This document shows, piece after piece, positions 1-5,998 of a DNA stretch of 33,618 nucleotides. This stretch comes from a virus: positions 1-33,618 of IMG/VR virus record IMGVR_UViG_3300042939_000350. One strand, written 5' to 3'. The notes beneath the pieces are model-generated. The model worked only from the letters and a program-made list of their open reading frames with translations, was not told the origin of the DNA and made no database searches. Numbering within the stretch: position 1 is the first letter of the stretch; the number at the start of each line of letters is the position of its first letter. The position numbers and the translations under genes are program-made.

Positions 1-47
1 ACCACTCATTGAAAAAAAAATTTAAGAAAGTAGTCAATATGTTAAAA

Positions 48-218
48 ATCGTCAGTTGTCAATCGTCGTCAATCGTCAACGGTTATCAATCGTCAACGGT
101 CATCAGTCGTCATCAGTTGTCAACGGTCATCAGTCGTCATCAGTTGTCAACGGTCATCAATCGTCAATCGTCAATCGTCGTCAATCGTCAATCGTCGTCA
201 ATCGTCAGCCCATGTATG
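48..218. repeat. Degenerate tandem repeat of 7- and 10-bp units
   Basis: The stretch is built almost entirely from two interleaved units: a 7-mer of the form ATCGTCA (variant GTTGTCA) and 10-mers such as ATCGTCGTCA, ACGGTCATCA and GTCGTCATCA. A higher-order 27-bp unit is repeated perfectly at 96-122 and 123-149, and a third partial copy begins at 150. Open frames across it encode only the repeat itself (Ser-Ser-Val-Asn-Gly-His-like), so it is not treated as coding. Function is unknown. It could be a protein-binding array or replication-slippage product. Confidence 0.9.
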
Positions 219-321
219 TATGTGCGTGTGTGCATGGGTGCGGGTGTGTGCGCCTGTGTGTGCGCGCGCGGGTGTGTGTGTGTGTGTGTGTGGGCATGGG
301 CATGGGCATGGGCATGGGCAC
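219..321. repeat. Alternating GT/GC tract followed by GGGCAT hexamer array
   Basis: This G/T-rich tract is largely alternating purine and pyrimidine. It includes TGTGTGTGCGCGCGCG at 255-270 and (TG)10 at 273-292. Four GGGCAT units (292-315) and one GGGCAC variant (316-321) follow directly. Alternating TG/CG sequence is the classic Z-DNA-prone composition; that is general knowledge, not shown here. No gene is supported in it. Confidence 0.85.
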
Positions 322-344
322 TACCTTAAAAAAAAATATACTTT

Positions 345-498
345 TCGGCTGCATACATTAAAAAAACTTGCATATTTGCAGCATGAAAACACGCCCACCA
401 CCCCCACATATTGTGTTAATAACACAGCCCAAACTATGTAAGCGACAACACAACCCAAATTTTAACCCTTCAATTTTTAAACTTTAAACAACCCAAAA
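345..498 (+). promoter_or_regulatory. Leader region of the amidoligase operon, with dyads
   Basis: The gap before the first gene is AT-rich. It holds a hairpin-capable GCTGCA (348-353) and TGCAGC (377-382) pair, a near-palindrome TGCATATTTGCA (369-380) resembling a -7 box, and a perfect 7+1+7 dyad TGTGTTAATAACACA (412-426) that has the look of an operator. The final 70 bases before the ATG at 499 lack a Shine-Dalgarno but are A-rich, as is usual in Bacteroidota. Promoter position is a guess; the dyad is directly visible. Confidence 0.4.
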
Positions 499-2028
499 AT
501 GAGTACAATTTTTAATTATCACACCACAATATCGGACGCGATGCACGCGGCCCGCATTTATAGCAACTATAGCGACTACATGAGTAAAATATCGGACCGC
601 TTTAAAAACCCATGTTTCGGGGTTGAAATCGAGAAACAGAACAGCGATTATAAGCAAGCGGAGGAGGCTGAGGAAATTGTAAAGCGCGCGTTTTTTGAAG
701 CGGGCGAAATATGGATAAAGGAGCGCGACGGCAGTTTAAATTCTTCGGGCTATGAGCTAAAGAGCCCGCCAAAGGAATTAACGCCAAACGCAGCCGACCT
801 ACTACAATTTTTTGCCCCTGTGTCGTACTTAATAAACGCCGACGAAACCAGCGGAAGCCCGCAAAATTGCGGAGGGCATATCCACCTAAGCCACCCGCAA
901 TATAGACCCGCTCAACTTTACCAGTATTTGCTGGGATGTTTGCCCGTTTTGTACGCGCTCTACATTGATAGAATAACCGAAAGCAGCACAACGAAAAACG
1001 AGCAAATTAGAAAGGGCCAAACCACGGAAAGCCCGCGTTATAAGTTTAGCGGAGGATATTGCAACCCTAAGCCGATAGCCCGCGACACGCGCCACGACCC
1101 CGCGTATATGTTCGCTGAAAAAAACTATTTAGGGATGAACAGCGAAGGTACAAGCGACAGCCGATATAACGCAATAAGTGTAAACAGCAGCAGCGGGAAA
1201 ACTTTAGAATTTAGGTTATTCCCTATTATTCACGACACGGCCACCCTTGTTTGGAGAGTGCAGTTAATAGAACTATTTCTAAGGTCCTATTTTCGGCAAA
1301 GTGAGCAGCAAATAGGAAAGGCAATTTTAGACCCGAGCAGCGAACTAAACCGACATTTGAGCGAATTGTATACGCCCTTGGGTATTGTTGGTATCTATCG
1401 TTTATTCATAGTAACCGCCCGCGACCTCCATAGCGTACCATTTAGGCCCAATAGCGAGTACCACCAAAAGCGAGTACAAACCTATTTGGAGCAAACAAGT
1501 TTAGCCGCCAGCCACAGCCGACCAATAACGACCAATGGGCGCAAGTGGGCCAGGCCGTACGCAAAAATTAGGGCCGCATACGCGGATATAAAAGCCCGAG
1601 GACTAAACCATACGCAGTTGAAAGCAAAAGCCGAAATCGGGAAGAACGACAGCGAGCGGAACGCCATAAGCCACGAGAGAACACAGCTACTAAACGAGCA
1701 GAACAAATTGAACGCCTTAATTAAAAGCCTAAGCGACAAAGTAAGTATAAACGCTATGCAGGCAAGCGGCCAAAAGTGGCGCGATGCGTTGAGCGCGTTA
1801 AACTCAGACGAAACGAGGGCCATATATGCGGAACTTTCAAAAGCCCAAGCCGACTACAATTTGATATTTGAAAAAACGGACATTTTGCGAAACGCGGCAA
1901 ACCAAATAAGGGAAGCGGAAAAGTTATTTCAGTTTTTAGCCGAGGATGTAACGCCCGAACCCGAGCCCGACCAATCCCGCGACAACACCGAGCGCGCAGA
2001 CCCACCGACAACACAAACCGAATGTTAG
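499..2028 (+). CDS. Amidoligase (GS-fold COOH-NH2 ligase)
   Basis: This 509-residue protein matches the Amidoligase_2 type, glutamine-synthetase-fold enzymes that join a carboxylate to an amine using ATP. Visible family motifs in order are FGVEIE (40-45), RDGSL (76-80), YELKSPP (85-91), CGGHIHLS (124-131) and LEFRLFP (236-242). The acidic residues, histidines and arginine in these are expected to bind metal and ATP. From about residue 370 the C-terminus is charged and heptad-like, probably coiled coil, ending in an acidic Pro-rich tail. The stop overlaps a tiny membrane ORF, and a class II glutamine amidotransferase follows, so the pair could use glutamine-derived ammonia. The substrate is unknown; peptide, cell-wall or protein modification are possible. 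Codon choice (AGC, CGC, GCG, AAC) looks different from the virion genes, hinting at separate origin. Confidence 0.8.
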   Translation: MSTIFNYHTTISDAMHAARIYSNYSDYMSKISDRFKNPCFGVEIEKQNSDYKQAEEAEEIVKRAFFEAGEIWIKERDGSLNSSGYELKSPPKELTPNAADLLQFFAPVSYLINADETSGSPQNCGGHIHLSHPQYRPAQLYQYLLGCLPVLYALYIDRITESSTTKNEQIRKGQTTESPRYKFSGGYCNPKPIARDTRHDPAYMFAEKNYLGMNSEGTSDSRYNAISVNSSSGKTLEFRLFPIIHDTATLVWRVQLIELFLRSYFRQSEQQIGKAILDPSSELNRHLSELYTPLGIVGIYRLFIVTARDLHSVPFRPNSEYHQKRVQTYLEQTSLAASHSRPITTNGRKWARPYAKIRAAYADIKARGLNHTQLKAKAEIGKNDSERNAISHERTQLLNEQNKLNALIKSLSDKVSINAMQASGQKWRDALSALNSDETRAIYAELSKAQADYNLIFEKTDILRNAANQIREAEKLFQFLAEDVTPEPEPDQSRDNTERADPPTTQTEC

Positions 2029-2090
2029 ACTTACTCATTTTGCTAATCCTTATTTTCCTAACCTTAAAAAACAAACTTAAAAATCATTAA
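2022..2090 (+). CDS. 22-residue hydrophobic microprotein
   Basis: The ATG at 2022 overlaps the last codons of the amidoligase gene in another frame, and the stop lies four bases before the next gene. The product starts MLDLLILLILIFLTL and ends in a lysine-rich tail (KNKLKNH), giving a single membrane-spanning segment with a basic end. Position and tight spacing suggest translational coupling between the two flanking enzymes. It could be a membrane anchor or helper peptide, or simply a coupling device. No homology can be claimed from this length. Confidence 0.4.
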   Translation: MLDLLILLILIFLTLKNKLKNH

Positions 2091-2093
2091 ACC

Positions 2094-2756
2094 ATGTGTA
2101 CCTTAATAGTAAACCCAAGAAAAGCCCAAGTTATAAGCCTTGACAATTTTAATAATTTGTGGGATAATAATCCTGATGGAGCAGGCTTCGCCTATGTTCG
2201 TGGCAACCGCGTAGAAATCGTTAAAGAGATGAGCAGTGCAGCCGAATTGTGGCGTAAGTACATAGACATACGCAACAGCACGCCCCACCCCATTATATTG
2301 CATTTCCGCATTTCGACCCAAGGCCGAGTAAATGAAGCCAACGCGCACCCGTTTAGAGTGCATGAAGCGTTAGCCTTCGCCCATAATGGAGTAATAACCA
2401 CCGCGCCATACGACAAGAACCACAGCGACACCGCGTTATTGGTCCGAGATGTATTAGCCAAGTGGCCTAAGGACTTTATTAACCGCAAAGGATACCCCGA
2501 GGCACTTAAGTACATAGCGGGAGGCTCGAATAAATTTGCCTTATTGAATGGAAGCGGGCAGACGTTGATAATAAACCCGCACCTTTTCCACGAACACGAG
2601 GGCAGTTTATACTCAAATCAAGGTTACAAACCCGCGGTATATTGCAGTCCCGTAACTTATGGTCGATACTATGATACCACCGGGAAAGCGATAAACAACA
2701 AGATAAGCACAAGGCCAACCGAGCCCGAAGATTATCGGAAGTGGTGGCAGAAGTAA
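2094..2756 (+). CDS. Class II glutamine amidotransferase
   Basis: This 220-residue protein begins Met-Cys, placing the nucleophilic cysteine at position 2 as required for N-terminal nucleophile (Gn-AT II/YafJ-like) glutaminases. Other matching motifs are NPDGAGFAY (26-34), HFRIS (70-74, with the glutamine-binding arginine), AHPF (84-87) and HNG (97-99). It is about the size of a stand-alone glutaminase domain, with no synthetase domain attached. It should hydrolyse glutamine and release ammonia, and the amidoligase 66 bases upstream is the obvious partner. The Cys2 requirement fixes the start codon. No clear ribosome-binding site is visible. A strong terminator follows 26 bases after the stop, so these genes form one short operon. 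Confidence 0.85.
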   Translation: MCTLIVNPRKAQVISLDNFNNLWDNNPDGAGFAYVRGNRVEIVKEMSSAAELWRKYIDIRNSTPHPIILHFRISTQGRVNEANAHPFRVHEALAFAHNGVITTAPYDKNHSDTALLVRDVLAKWPKDFINRKGYPEALKYIAGGSNKFALLNGSGQTLIINPHLFHEHEGSLYSNQGYKPAVYCSPVTYGRYYDTTGKAINNKISTRPTEPEDYRKWWQK

Positions 2757-2781
2757 CCAACGCCAGAACCAAAGTAAAAAG

Positions 2782-2806
2782 AGCCCGAATTTTCGGGCTT
2801 TTTTTT
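2782..2806 (+). terminator. Rho-independent terminator after glutamine amidotransferase
   Basis: A stem of AGCCCGAA (2782-2789) and TTCGGGCT (2792-2799) is followed by an uninterrupted T run to 2806. It lies 26 bases past the stop codon and closes the amidoligase operon. Confidence 0.92.
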
Positions 2807-2956
2807 ATCTGATGAATTGAATAAACAAGGAAGTGAGGAGGCGAGAGGATAAGGACATAGGGGAATAAGGTCGTAGGGATATTCCACCACGCACACACAG
2901 CGACAAAAATCTTCAAAAGGTAGAAACATACCACCCAAAAAGAAAACGTCTACAAT

Positions 2957-3033
2957 ATGCCTAATTTTCAAAAATTTTTGCCCTTCGCTTATTGCTTCGC
3001 TTCGCTTCGCAATAATCGAAGGGATTAAGGCAT
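2957..3033. repeat. Long two-tier hairpin in non-coding DNA
   Basis: The inner stem pairs 2981-2995 with 3009-3023 (14 of 15 positions, one mismatch) around a loop made of TTCGC repeats. The outer arms ATGCC (2957-2961) and GGCAT (3029-3033) can also pair, with AT-rich sequence between, so the whole element can fold as one extended hairpin. A T run follows at 3033-3038. It lies about 150 bases past a good terminator, so termination alone does not explain it. Further small hairpins follow, including ACCTCA/TGAGGT at 3125-3141. Confidence 0.7.
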
Positions 3034-3151
3034 TTTTTCGCTTCGCTCAAAAATATTTTTCGATTGCTTTGAATAGCAACACCCACGCAAACTTTGACAC
3101 TATGTTCATAGTTCCCCCACCTTCACCTCACCACATGAGGTAACAATGCAT

Positions 3152-3256
3152 GAACATATCCACACCACTTTGTTTATAACTTTGAATTGCGGAACACCTT
3201 TTTTTTGCCACTTCAAAGTTGTTCACACAAAAGCAATCGGATTTGTGGATATGTTC
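3152..3256. repeat. Nested inverted repeat, 13-bp perfect arms
   Basis: GAACATATCCACA (3152-3164) is repeated perfectly in reverse complement at 3244-3256. Inside, AACTTTGAA (3179-3187) pairs with TTCAAAGTT (3212-3220), so the structure is nested. An ATG-initiated 69-codon frame crosses it but its translation is low-complexity and ends in poly-Lys and poly-Phe, so I treat the stretch as non-coding. It could be a structured RNA, a replication element or a remnant of a small mobile element. No target-site duplication was identified. Confidence 0.65.
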
Positions 3257-3297
3257 GAAATTCTCATTTGCAAAAGAAAAAAGAAAAAGAACCAAAA

Positions 3298-3327
3298 AGA
3301 AAAAAGAATATTTATATTCTTTTTTCT
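3298..3327. terminator. Bidirectional terminator-like A/T hairpin
   Basis: A perfect 13-bp stem pairs 3298-3310 with 3315-3327 around the loop TTTA. The A-rich left arm and T-rich right arm would provide a U tract on either strand, but the stem is weak because it is nearly all A-T. It sits just before the 20-bp direct repeats. Confidence 0.45.
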
Positions 3328-3360
3328 ATATTTCAGAATTAGCAATATATGTTGATAATT

Positions 3361-3420
3361 CTGAAACATATGTTGTATATCTGAAACATATGTTGATAAT
3401 CTGAAATATATATTGTATAG
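3361..3420. repeat. 20-bp-period direct repeats (iteron-like)
   Basis: Three consecutive 20-base units start at 3361, 3381 and 3401, each opening with CTGAAACATATGTTG or a close variant. A degenerate fourth precedes them at 3341-3360. The first two share 15 identical leading bases containing the palindromic core CATATG. The period is close to two helical turns. AT-rich palindromes follow, notably ATATATACTGT (3422-3432) with ACAGTATATAT (3437-3447). Iterons next to an AT-rich unwinding region is the usual design of iteron origins, but no initiator gene is visible here. Confidence 0.6.
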
Positions 3421-3550
3421 GATATATACTGTATAAACAGTATATATATAATATATATATTATATGAACAGCTCAGCCATTTTTTTACAGTAGTACCGCG
3501 TATAAAACAATACATATACATAACTCACTGAATATCAGGGGGTTTTATAT

Positions 3551-3667
3551 ATGGATAGTTTAATAGCAGTGATTTTTTTTGGTGGTTGTTGTCTTTTGAT
3601 TGCGTGTTCATTTACAAAACGGCTATTTTTGGCTTATGGTTGTATGTTTATTATACACTTCTTCTAA
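3551..3667 (+). CDS. Small membrane protein, 38 residues
   Basis: The frame from the ATG at 3551 encodes a mostly hydrophobic peptide. It has a Gly-Gly-Cys-Cys stretch (FFGGCCLLIACSF), a short basic link (TKR) and a second hydrophobic half ending IIHFF, so one or two membrane segments are possible. Its 3' end overlaps the start of the glycosyltransferase gene by 32 bases in another frame, which would allow translational coupling. The function is unknown. It may be non-coding; it is listed because it fills the gap between the repeat region and the next gene. Confidence 0.3.
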   Translation: MDSLIAVIFFGGCCLLIACSFTKRLFLAYGCMFIIHFF

Positions 3668-4700
3668 TACGGGTTCGGCATTTTATAGGTTAGAGATGCC
3701 TCATACTCGTATGATTGAGGTTTGTCCTGATATTTCGGTTGTTTCTACCGATAATGTAGACTTTTTAACTCCGCAGGAGCTTTCTATTATAGACCTTTTT
3801 GTTGTTTCGAGGAGTTTTGCCTCGAATCCCGATGAGTTAAAGGTTAGACTTGCTCTAATGAAGTCCTTTGGTGCTGGTGTTATACTCGATATTGACGACT
3901 ACTGGCACTTAGGCACTGGCCACTCGTTTTATAAGCACTATTTAGACAACAATCTCTCTGAGCTCGTAGCAGCGCATATAAGACATTCCGATGCTGTTAT
4001 TGCCACAACTACCTATTTAGCAAAAGAGTGTCTTAAATTGAATAAAAACGTTGAAATACTGCCTAATATACCCTACCCTCATCTCTTCGAGCAGTTTCAG
4101 CGTAAACCCGTTGATAAACCCCTTTTTTCGATAGGATATTTTGGGGCTGCTCAGCATGAGGAAGATGTTGAGATATTAAGAATATCTATGGGTAAGCTTG
4201 CCCATGACCAAAGCCTTGATGGAAGATACAACTTGTACCTTGCAGGATGGAATGACAACCCCGTTTATAGAGCATACGAGAATATTTTTAGCTCTAACCT
4301 CTATAACATAAATTACAAGAGAATAGCTGCTGCCGACATATATTCTTACATTGGTGGTTACAACTTCGTTGATGTTTCGTTAGCACCTTTAAGGAACACT
4401 AAGTTCAACTCATATAAGTCTGAACTCAAAATATCTGAGGCTGCTATTATGGGGAAGGCTATTATTGCATCTGACATACCGATGTATGCTGACTGTATTG
4501 AGGATGGTGTTCACGGATTTCTCATCCCTGAGCATAAGCACTCTTTATGGTACAAGAGGATTAGGCAGCTCATAAACGAACCTGTGATTGCACAGGAGCT
4601 TGCATCCAATCTGAAGGCTCGGATGGCTGAATACCTAAATGCCGAGCAAAACGAAAATAAAAGAATAAATATGTATAAAAGTTTTTCGAGAGAGAAATAG
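3636..4700 (+). CDS. GT4-like (GT-B fold) glycosyltransferase
   Basis: The product is about 354 residues from the ATG at 3636. A TTG at 3600 would add 12, but the protein-like sequence begins at MVVCLLYTSSNTGSAFYRL, typical of the N-terminal strand and loop of GT-B enzymes. It contains ILDIDDYWHL in the N-terminal domain. In the C-terminal domain, KSELKISEAAIMGKAIIASD followed by EDGVHGFL corresponds to the GT4 sugar-nucleotide-binding region. It should transfer a sugar from an activated donor, with unknown acceptor. It stands alone, 13 kb from the other glycan genes, behind a long non-coding region and before a strong terminator, so it is probably a separate unit. Family is confident, specificity is not. 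Confidence 0.82.
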   Translation: MVVCLLYTSSNTGSAFYRLEMPHTRMIEVCPDISVVSTDNVDFLTPQELSIIDLFVVSRSFASNPDELKVRLALMKSFGAGVILDIDDYWHLGTGHSFYKHYLDNNLSELVAAHIRHSDAVIATTTYLAKECLKLNKNVEILPNIPYPHLFEQFQRKPVDKPLFSIGYFGAAQHEEDVEILRISMGKLAHDQSLDGRYNLYLAGWNDNPVYRAYENIFSSNLYNINYKRIAAADIYSYIGGYNFVDVSLAPLRNTKFNSYKSELKISEAAIMGKAIIASDIPMYADCIEDGVHGFLIPEHKHSLWYKRIRQLINEPVIAQELASNLKARMAEYLNAEQNENKRINMYKSFSREK

Positions 4701-4753
4701 TTGTATATTTGTGCGTAGTCTCACTTGGGTTGTGGGAGTTTAGGTGTTTAGAG

Positions 4754-4786
4754 AATAGGGGGAGCGCATACCCCCTATTTTTTTTT
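4754..4786 (+). terminator. Rho-independent terminator after glycosyltransferase
   Basis: AATAGGGGG (4754-4762) pairs perfectly with CCCCCTATT (4771-4779) around an 8-base loop and runs into a T tract to 4786. A TATATTTG box at 4704-4711 and a further hairpin TCTCAC (4719-4724) with GTGGGA (4732-4737) lie between the stop codon and this terminator. Confidence 0.92.
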
Positions 4787-4800
4787 AAGCGCATAATCCC

Positions 4801-4808
4801 TACATTTG
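4801..4808 (+). promoter_or_regulatory. Bacteroidota-type -7 box upstream of holin
   Basis: TACATTTG fits TAnnTTTG. It lies between the terminator and the ATG at 4828, predicting a short leader of roughly a dozen bases. No convincing -33 TTTG was found at the usual spacing. Confidence 0.5.
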
Positions 4809-4827
4809 ACCATTAAACAACAAACTC

Positions 4828-5004
4828 ATGAAAAACTTAACTCTTGAACAATGGCTTGGTGTGGTTAGACACCTTTTCTCTGCCTTCGGTGCTGTTTTAG
4901 CTACTAAGGGGTGGGCTTCTGACGACCAGGTACAGGAACTAACTGGCTCGGTATTAGCCTCTATTGCTATCGTATGGTCTATTTACGCTAAGTCGAAGTC
5001 TTAA
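4828..5004 (+). CDS. Holin-like small membrane protein
   Basis: This 58-residue protein has two hydrophobic segments (about 10-26 and 39-53) separated by a charged turn (KGWASDDQVQEL), and ends in a basic tail (YAKSKS). The opening EQWLGVVRHLFSAFGAVLATKG resembles small two-segment phage holins that place their middle loop outside the membrane. A holin would form lesions that release the endolysin encoded nearby on the opposite strand. Its stop overlaps the next gene (TAATG), giving translational coupling. Assignment rests on size, topology and position close to the amidase, not on a catalytic motif. Confidence 0.68.
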   Translation: MKNLTLEQWLGVVRHLFSAFGAVLATKGWASDDQVQELTGSVLASIAIVWSIYAKSKS

Positions 5005-5198
5005 TGACCGACAAAATAACCGAAGCCGTTGTTTCCCAACTTAGGACAAGAGCGGAAAAGGGCAGGGAGAAGTACGGCACTACGATGGAGCGCGATGACC
5101 TGACGCTGATGCAGTGGCTTCAGCATTTGCAGGAGGAGTTGATGGATGCGGCTGTATATGTTGAGAAGTTGAAGGGGGAGATTGAGAAAACCGAGTAG
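5004..5198 (+). CDS. Short MazG-like protein
   Basis: This is a 64-residue helical protein. The segment RAEKGREKYGTTMERDDLT, followed by WLQHLQEELMDAAVYVEKL, resembles short phage relatives of all-alpha nucleoside triphosphate pyrophosphohydrolases, in which the EE..D helix binds magnesium. Only one of the usual helical halves is present, so it would have to act as an oligomer or may have lost activity. The start overlaps the holin stop. The gene converges with a minus-strand gene, with one base between their stop codons. Nucleotide-pool cleansing is the inferred role. Confidence 0.5.
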   Translation: MTDKITEAVVSQLRTRAEKGREKYGTTMERDDLTLMQWLQHLQEELMDAAVYVEKLKGEIEKTE

Positions 5199-5212
5199 TT
5201 TAAGCGGGTTTT
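5187..5212. terminator. Possible convergent terminator
   Basis: AAAACC (5187-5192) can pair with GGTTTT (5207-5212) around a 14-base loop that contains the ends of both converging genes. There is no long T tract on either strand, so this is weak. Confidence 0.25.
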
Positions 5213-5565
5213 ACCCTCTTACCCATACCAACCTTAGCCTTCTCCCTTTTTTTGGCCGCCAGCTTCTTCTTTCCTATCTCTCCTGCTGTTTTTGGGGTGT
5301 CTTTGGACACCTTTTTTGTTGGTCGGCAATATTCATTCTTCCCTCCTGCTCCGCAGGGCTTTCCTGTGCGTGTGTCCACCCATTTCTCTGCCTCCCACCG
5401 CTTCAACGAAGCACCTGCCTCGCCCTTTCTCACTGAACCGCTTTCTTTTCTGCATTTAGCAATAGCCTGAGATGCCCTTGCTGATGGGAAAACTTTGTAC
5501 GAGGCCTTAACCTTGCGATAGCACGCATCTTTAACCGACACTGGCGTATTCTTTTTTAGCATCAA
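5200..5565 (-). CDS. DUF5872-like basic protein
   Basis: This 121-residue, strongly basic protein has the paired signatures VKDACYRKVKASYKVFPSA with KCRK (about 11-40) and KWVDTRTGKPCGAGG with CRPTKKVSKDTPKT (about 60-90). These are characteristic of DUF5872-type proteins found in phages and giant viruses. The C-terminus is Lys/Ala-rich (GKKKLAAKKREKAKVGMGKR), suggesting nucleic-acid or envelope contact. The function is unknown; the conserved cysteines could bind metal. The start at 5565 overlaps the end of the amidase by 35 bases, and the second Met at 5562 is equally possible, so the two are probably co-translated. Membership is fairly confident, role is not. Confidence 0.6.
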   Translation of the reverse strand: MMLKKNTPVSVKDACYRKVKASYKVFPSARASQAIAKCRKESGSVRKGEAGASLKRWEAEKWVDTRTGKPCGAGGKNEYCRPTKKVSKDTPKTAGEIGKKKLAAKKREKAKVGMGKRVKPA

Positions 5566-5944
5566 ACGATGGGCAGGCTTTATTCACCCCCGAAAAATCT
5601 CTATGCCCTTGGATTATTGCTGTGGGGTACTTTTTTTTCCAGCTATAAAGCACTTGGAGGAGGGCTTCCTTCTGACCGCCCGTTCTATTATCGAGTGGAT
5701 TAAGCCTCGAATCGACACCTCCGATATAACTAACATGAAGTGAAACAGAATTATGCCCAGCGACACCGTTACATACCGTTTCATCCGAAGCCAATGTGAT
5801 AACCTCTCCATTTGGTTTTACTATTTTATGATAGCCAGGCGATTTCCATTTTAATTGCTCTTTCCAATACTTAACAATAGCCTCAACGGAAGCCGCCTGA
5901 GGCGTTGCGGTGCAGTGAACGACTATGTATTTGATGTTTCGCAT
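5531..5944 (-). CDS. N-acetylmuramoyl-L-alanine amidase (endolysin)
   Basis: This 137-residue protein is close in size to T7 lysozyme and has the Amidase_2/PGRP pattern: IVVHCTAT (zinc ligand His10), YHKIVKPNGEV (38-48), the GHNS loop (63-66), QGHRDF (His114) and ACPSFD (Cys124). His10, His114 and Cys124 match the three zinc ligands of the family. It should cut the bond between muramic acid and the stem peptide to lyse the host. It has no signal peptide, so it would depend on the holin-like protein for export. No separate cell-wall-binding domain is present. A TATTTTTG box lies 19 bases upstream of the start. Confidence 0.9.
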   Translation of the reverse strand: MRNIKYIVVHCTATPQAASVEAIVKYWKEQLKWKSPGYHKIVKPNGEVITLASDETVCNGVAGHNSVSLHVSYIGGVDSRLNPLDNRTGGQKEALLQVLYSWKKKYPTAIIQGHRDFSGVNKACPSFDAKKEYASVG

Positions 5945-5962
5945 ATTGCCCTGATTTTGTTA

Positions 5963-5970
5963 CAAAAATA
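5963..5970 (-). promoter_or_regulatory. -7 box for the amidase gene
   Basis: On the minus strand this reads TATTTTTG, fitting TAnnTTTG, 18 bases before the amidase ATG. It lies between the amidase start and the end of the upstream metallophosphoesterase gene. Confidence 0.45.
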
Positions 5971-5998
5971 AACAACATTTGCCCTTGTTTTGTGAGTC

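Noticed and set aside
48-218. CRISPR array
   Set aside because: Units are 7-10 bases with no constant repeat of 23-40 bases and no unique spacers.
9-441. Three overlapping open frames over the 5' repeat block
   Set aside because: They only translate the tandem repeats into Ser/Val/Asn/His and Cys/Val/Gly/His repeats, in all three frames, so absence of stops is due to the repeats.
2506-2934. 142-codon minus-strand frame opposite the glutaminase end
   Set aside because: It lies antisense to a well-supported gene and crosses its terminator; the sequence is hydrophobic and low in structure.
3146-3355. 69-codon plus-strand frame across the inverted repeat
   Set aside because: Its translation is mostly Lys runs and Phe/Ile runs caused by the A/T-rich hairpins, and it has no context or start-site support.
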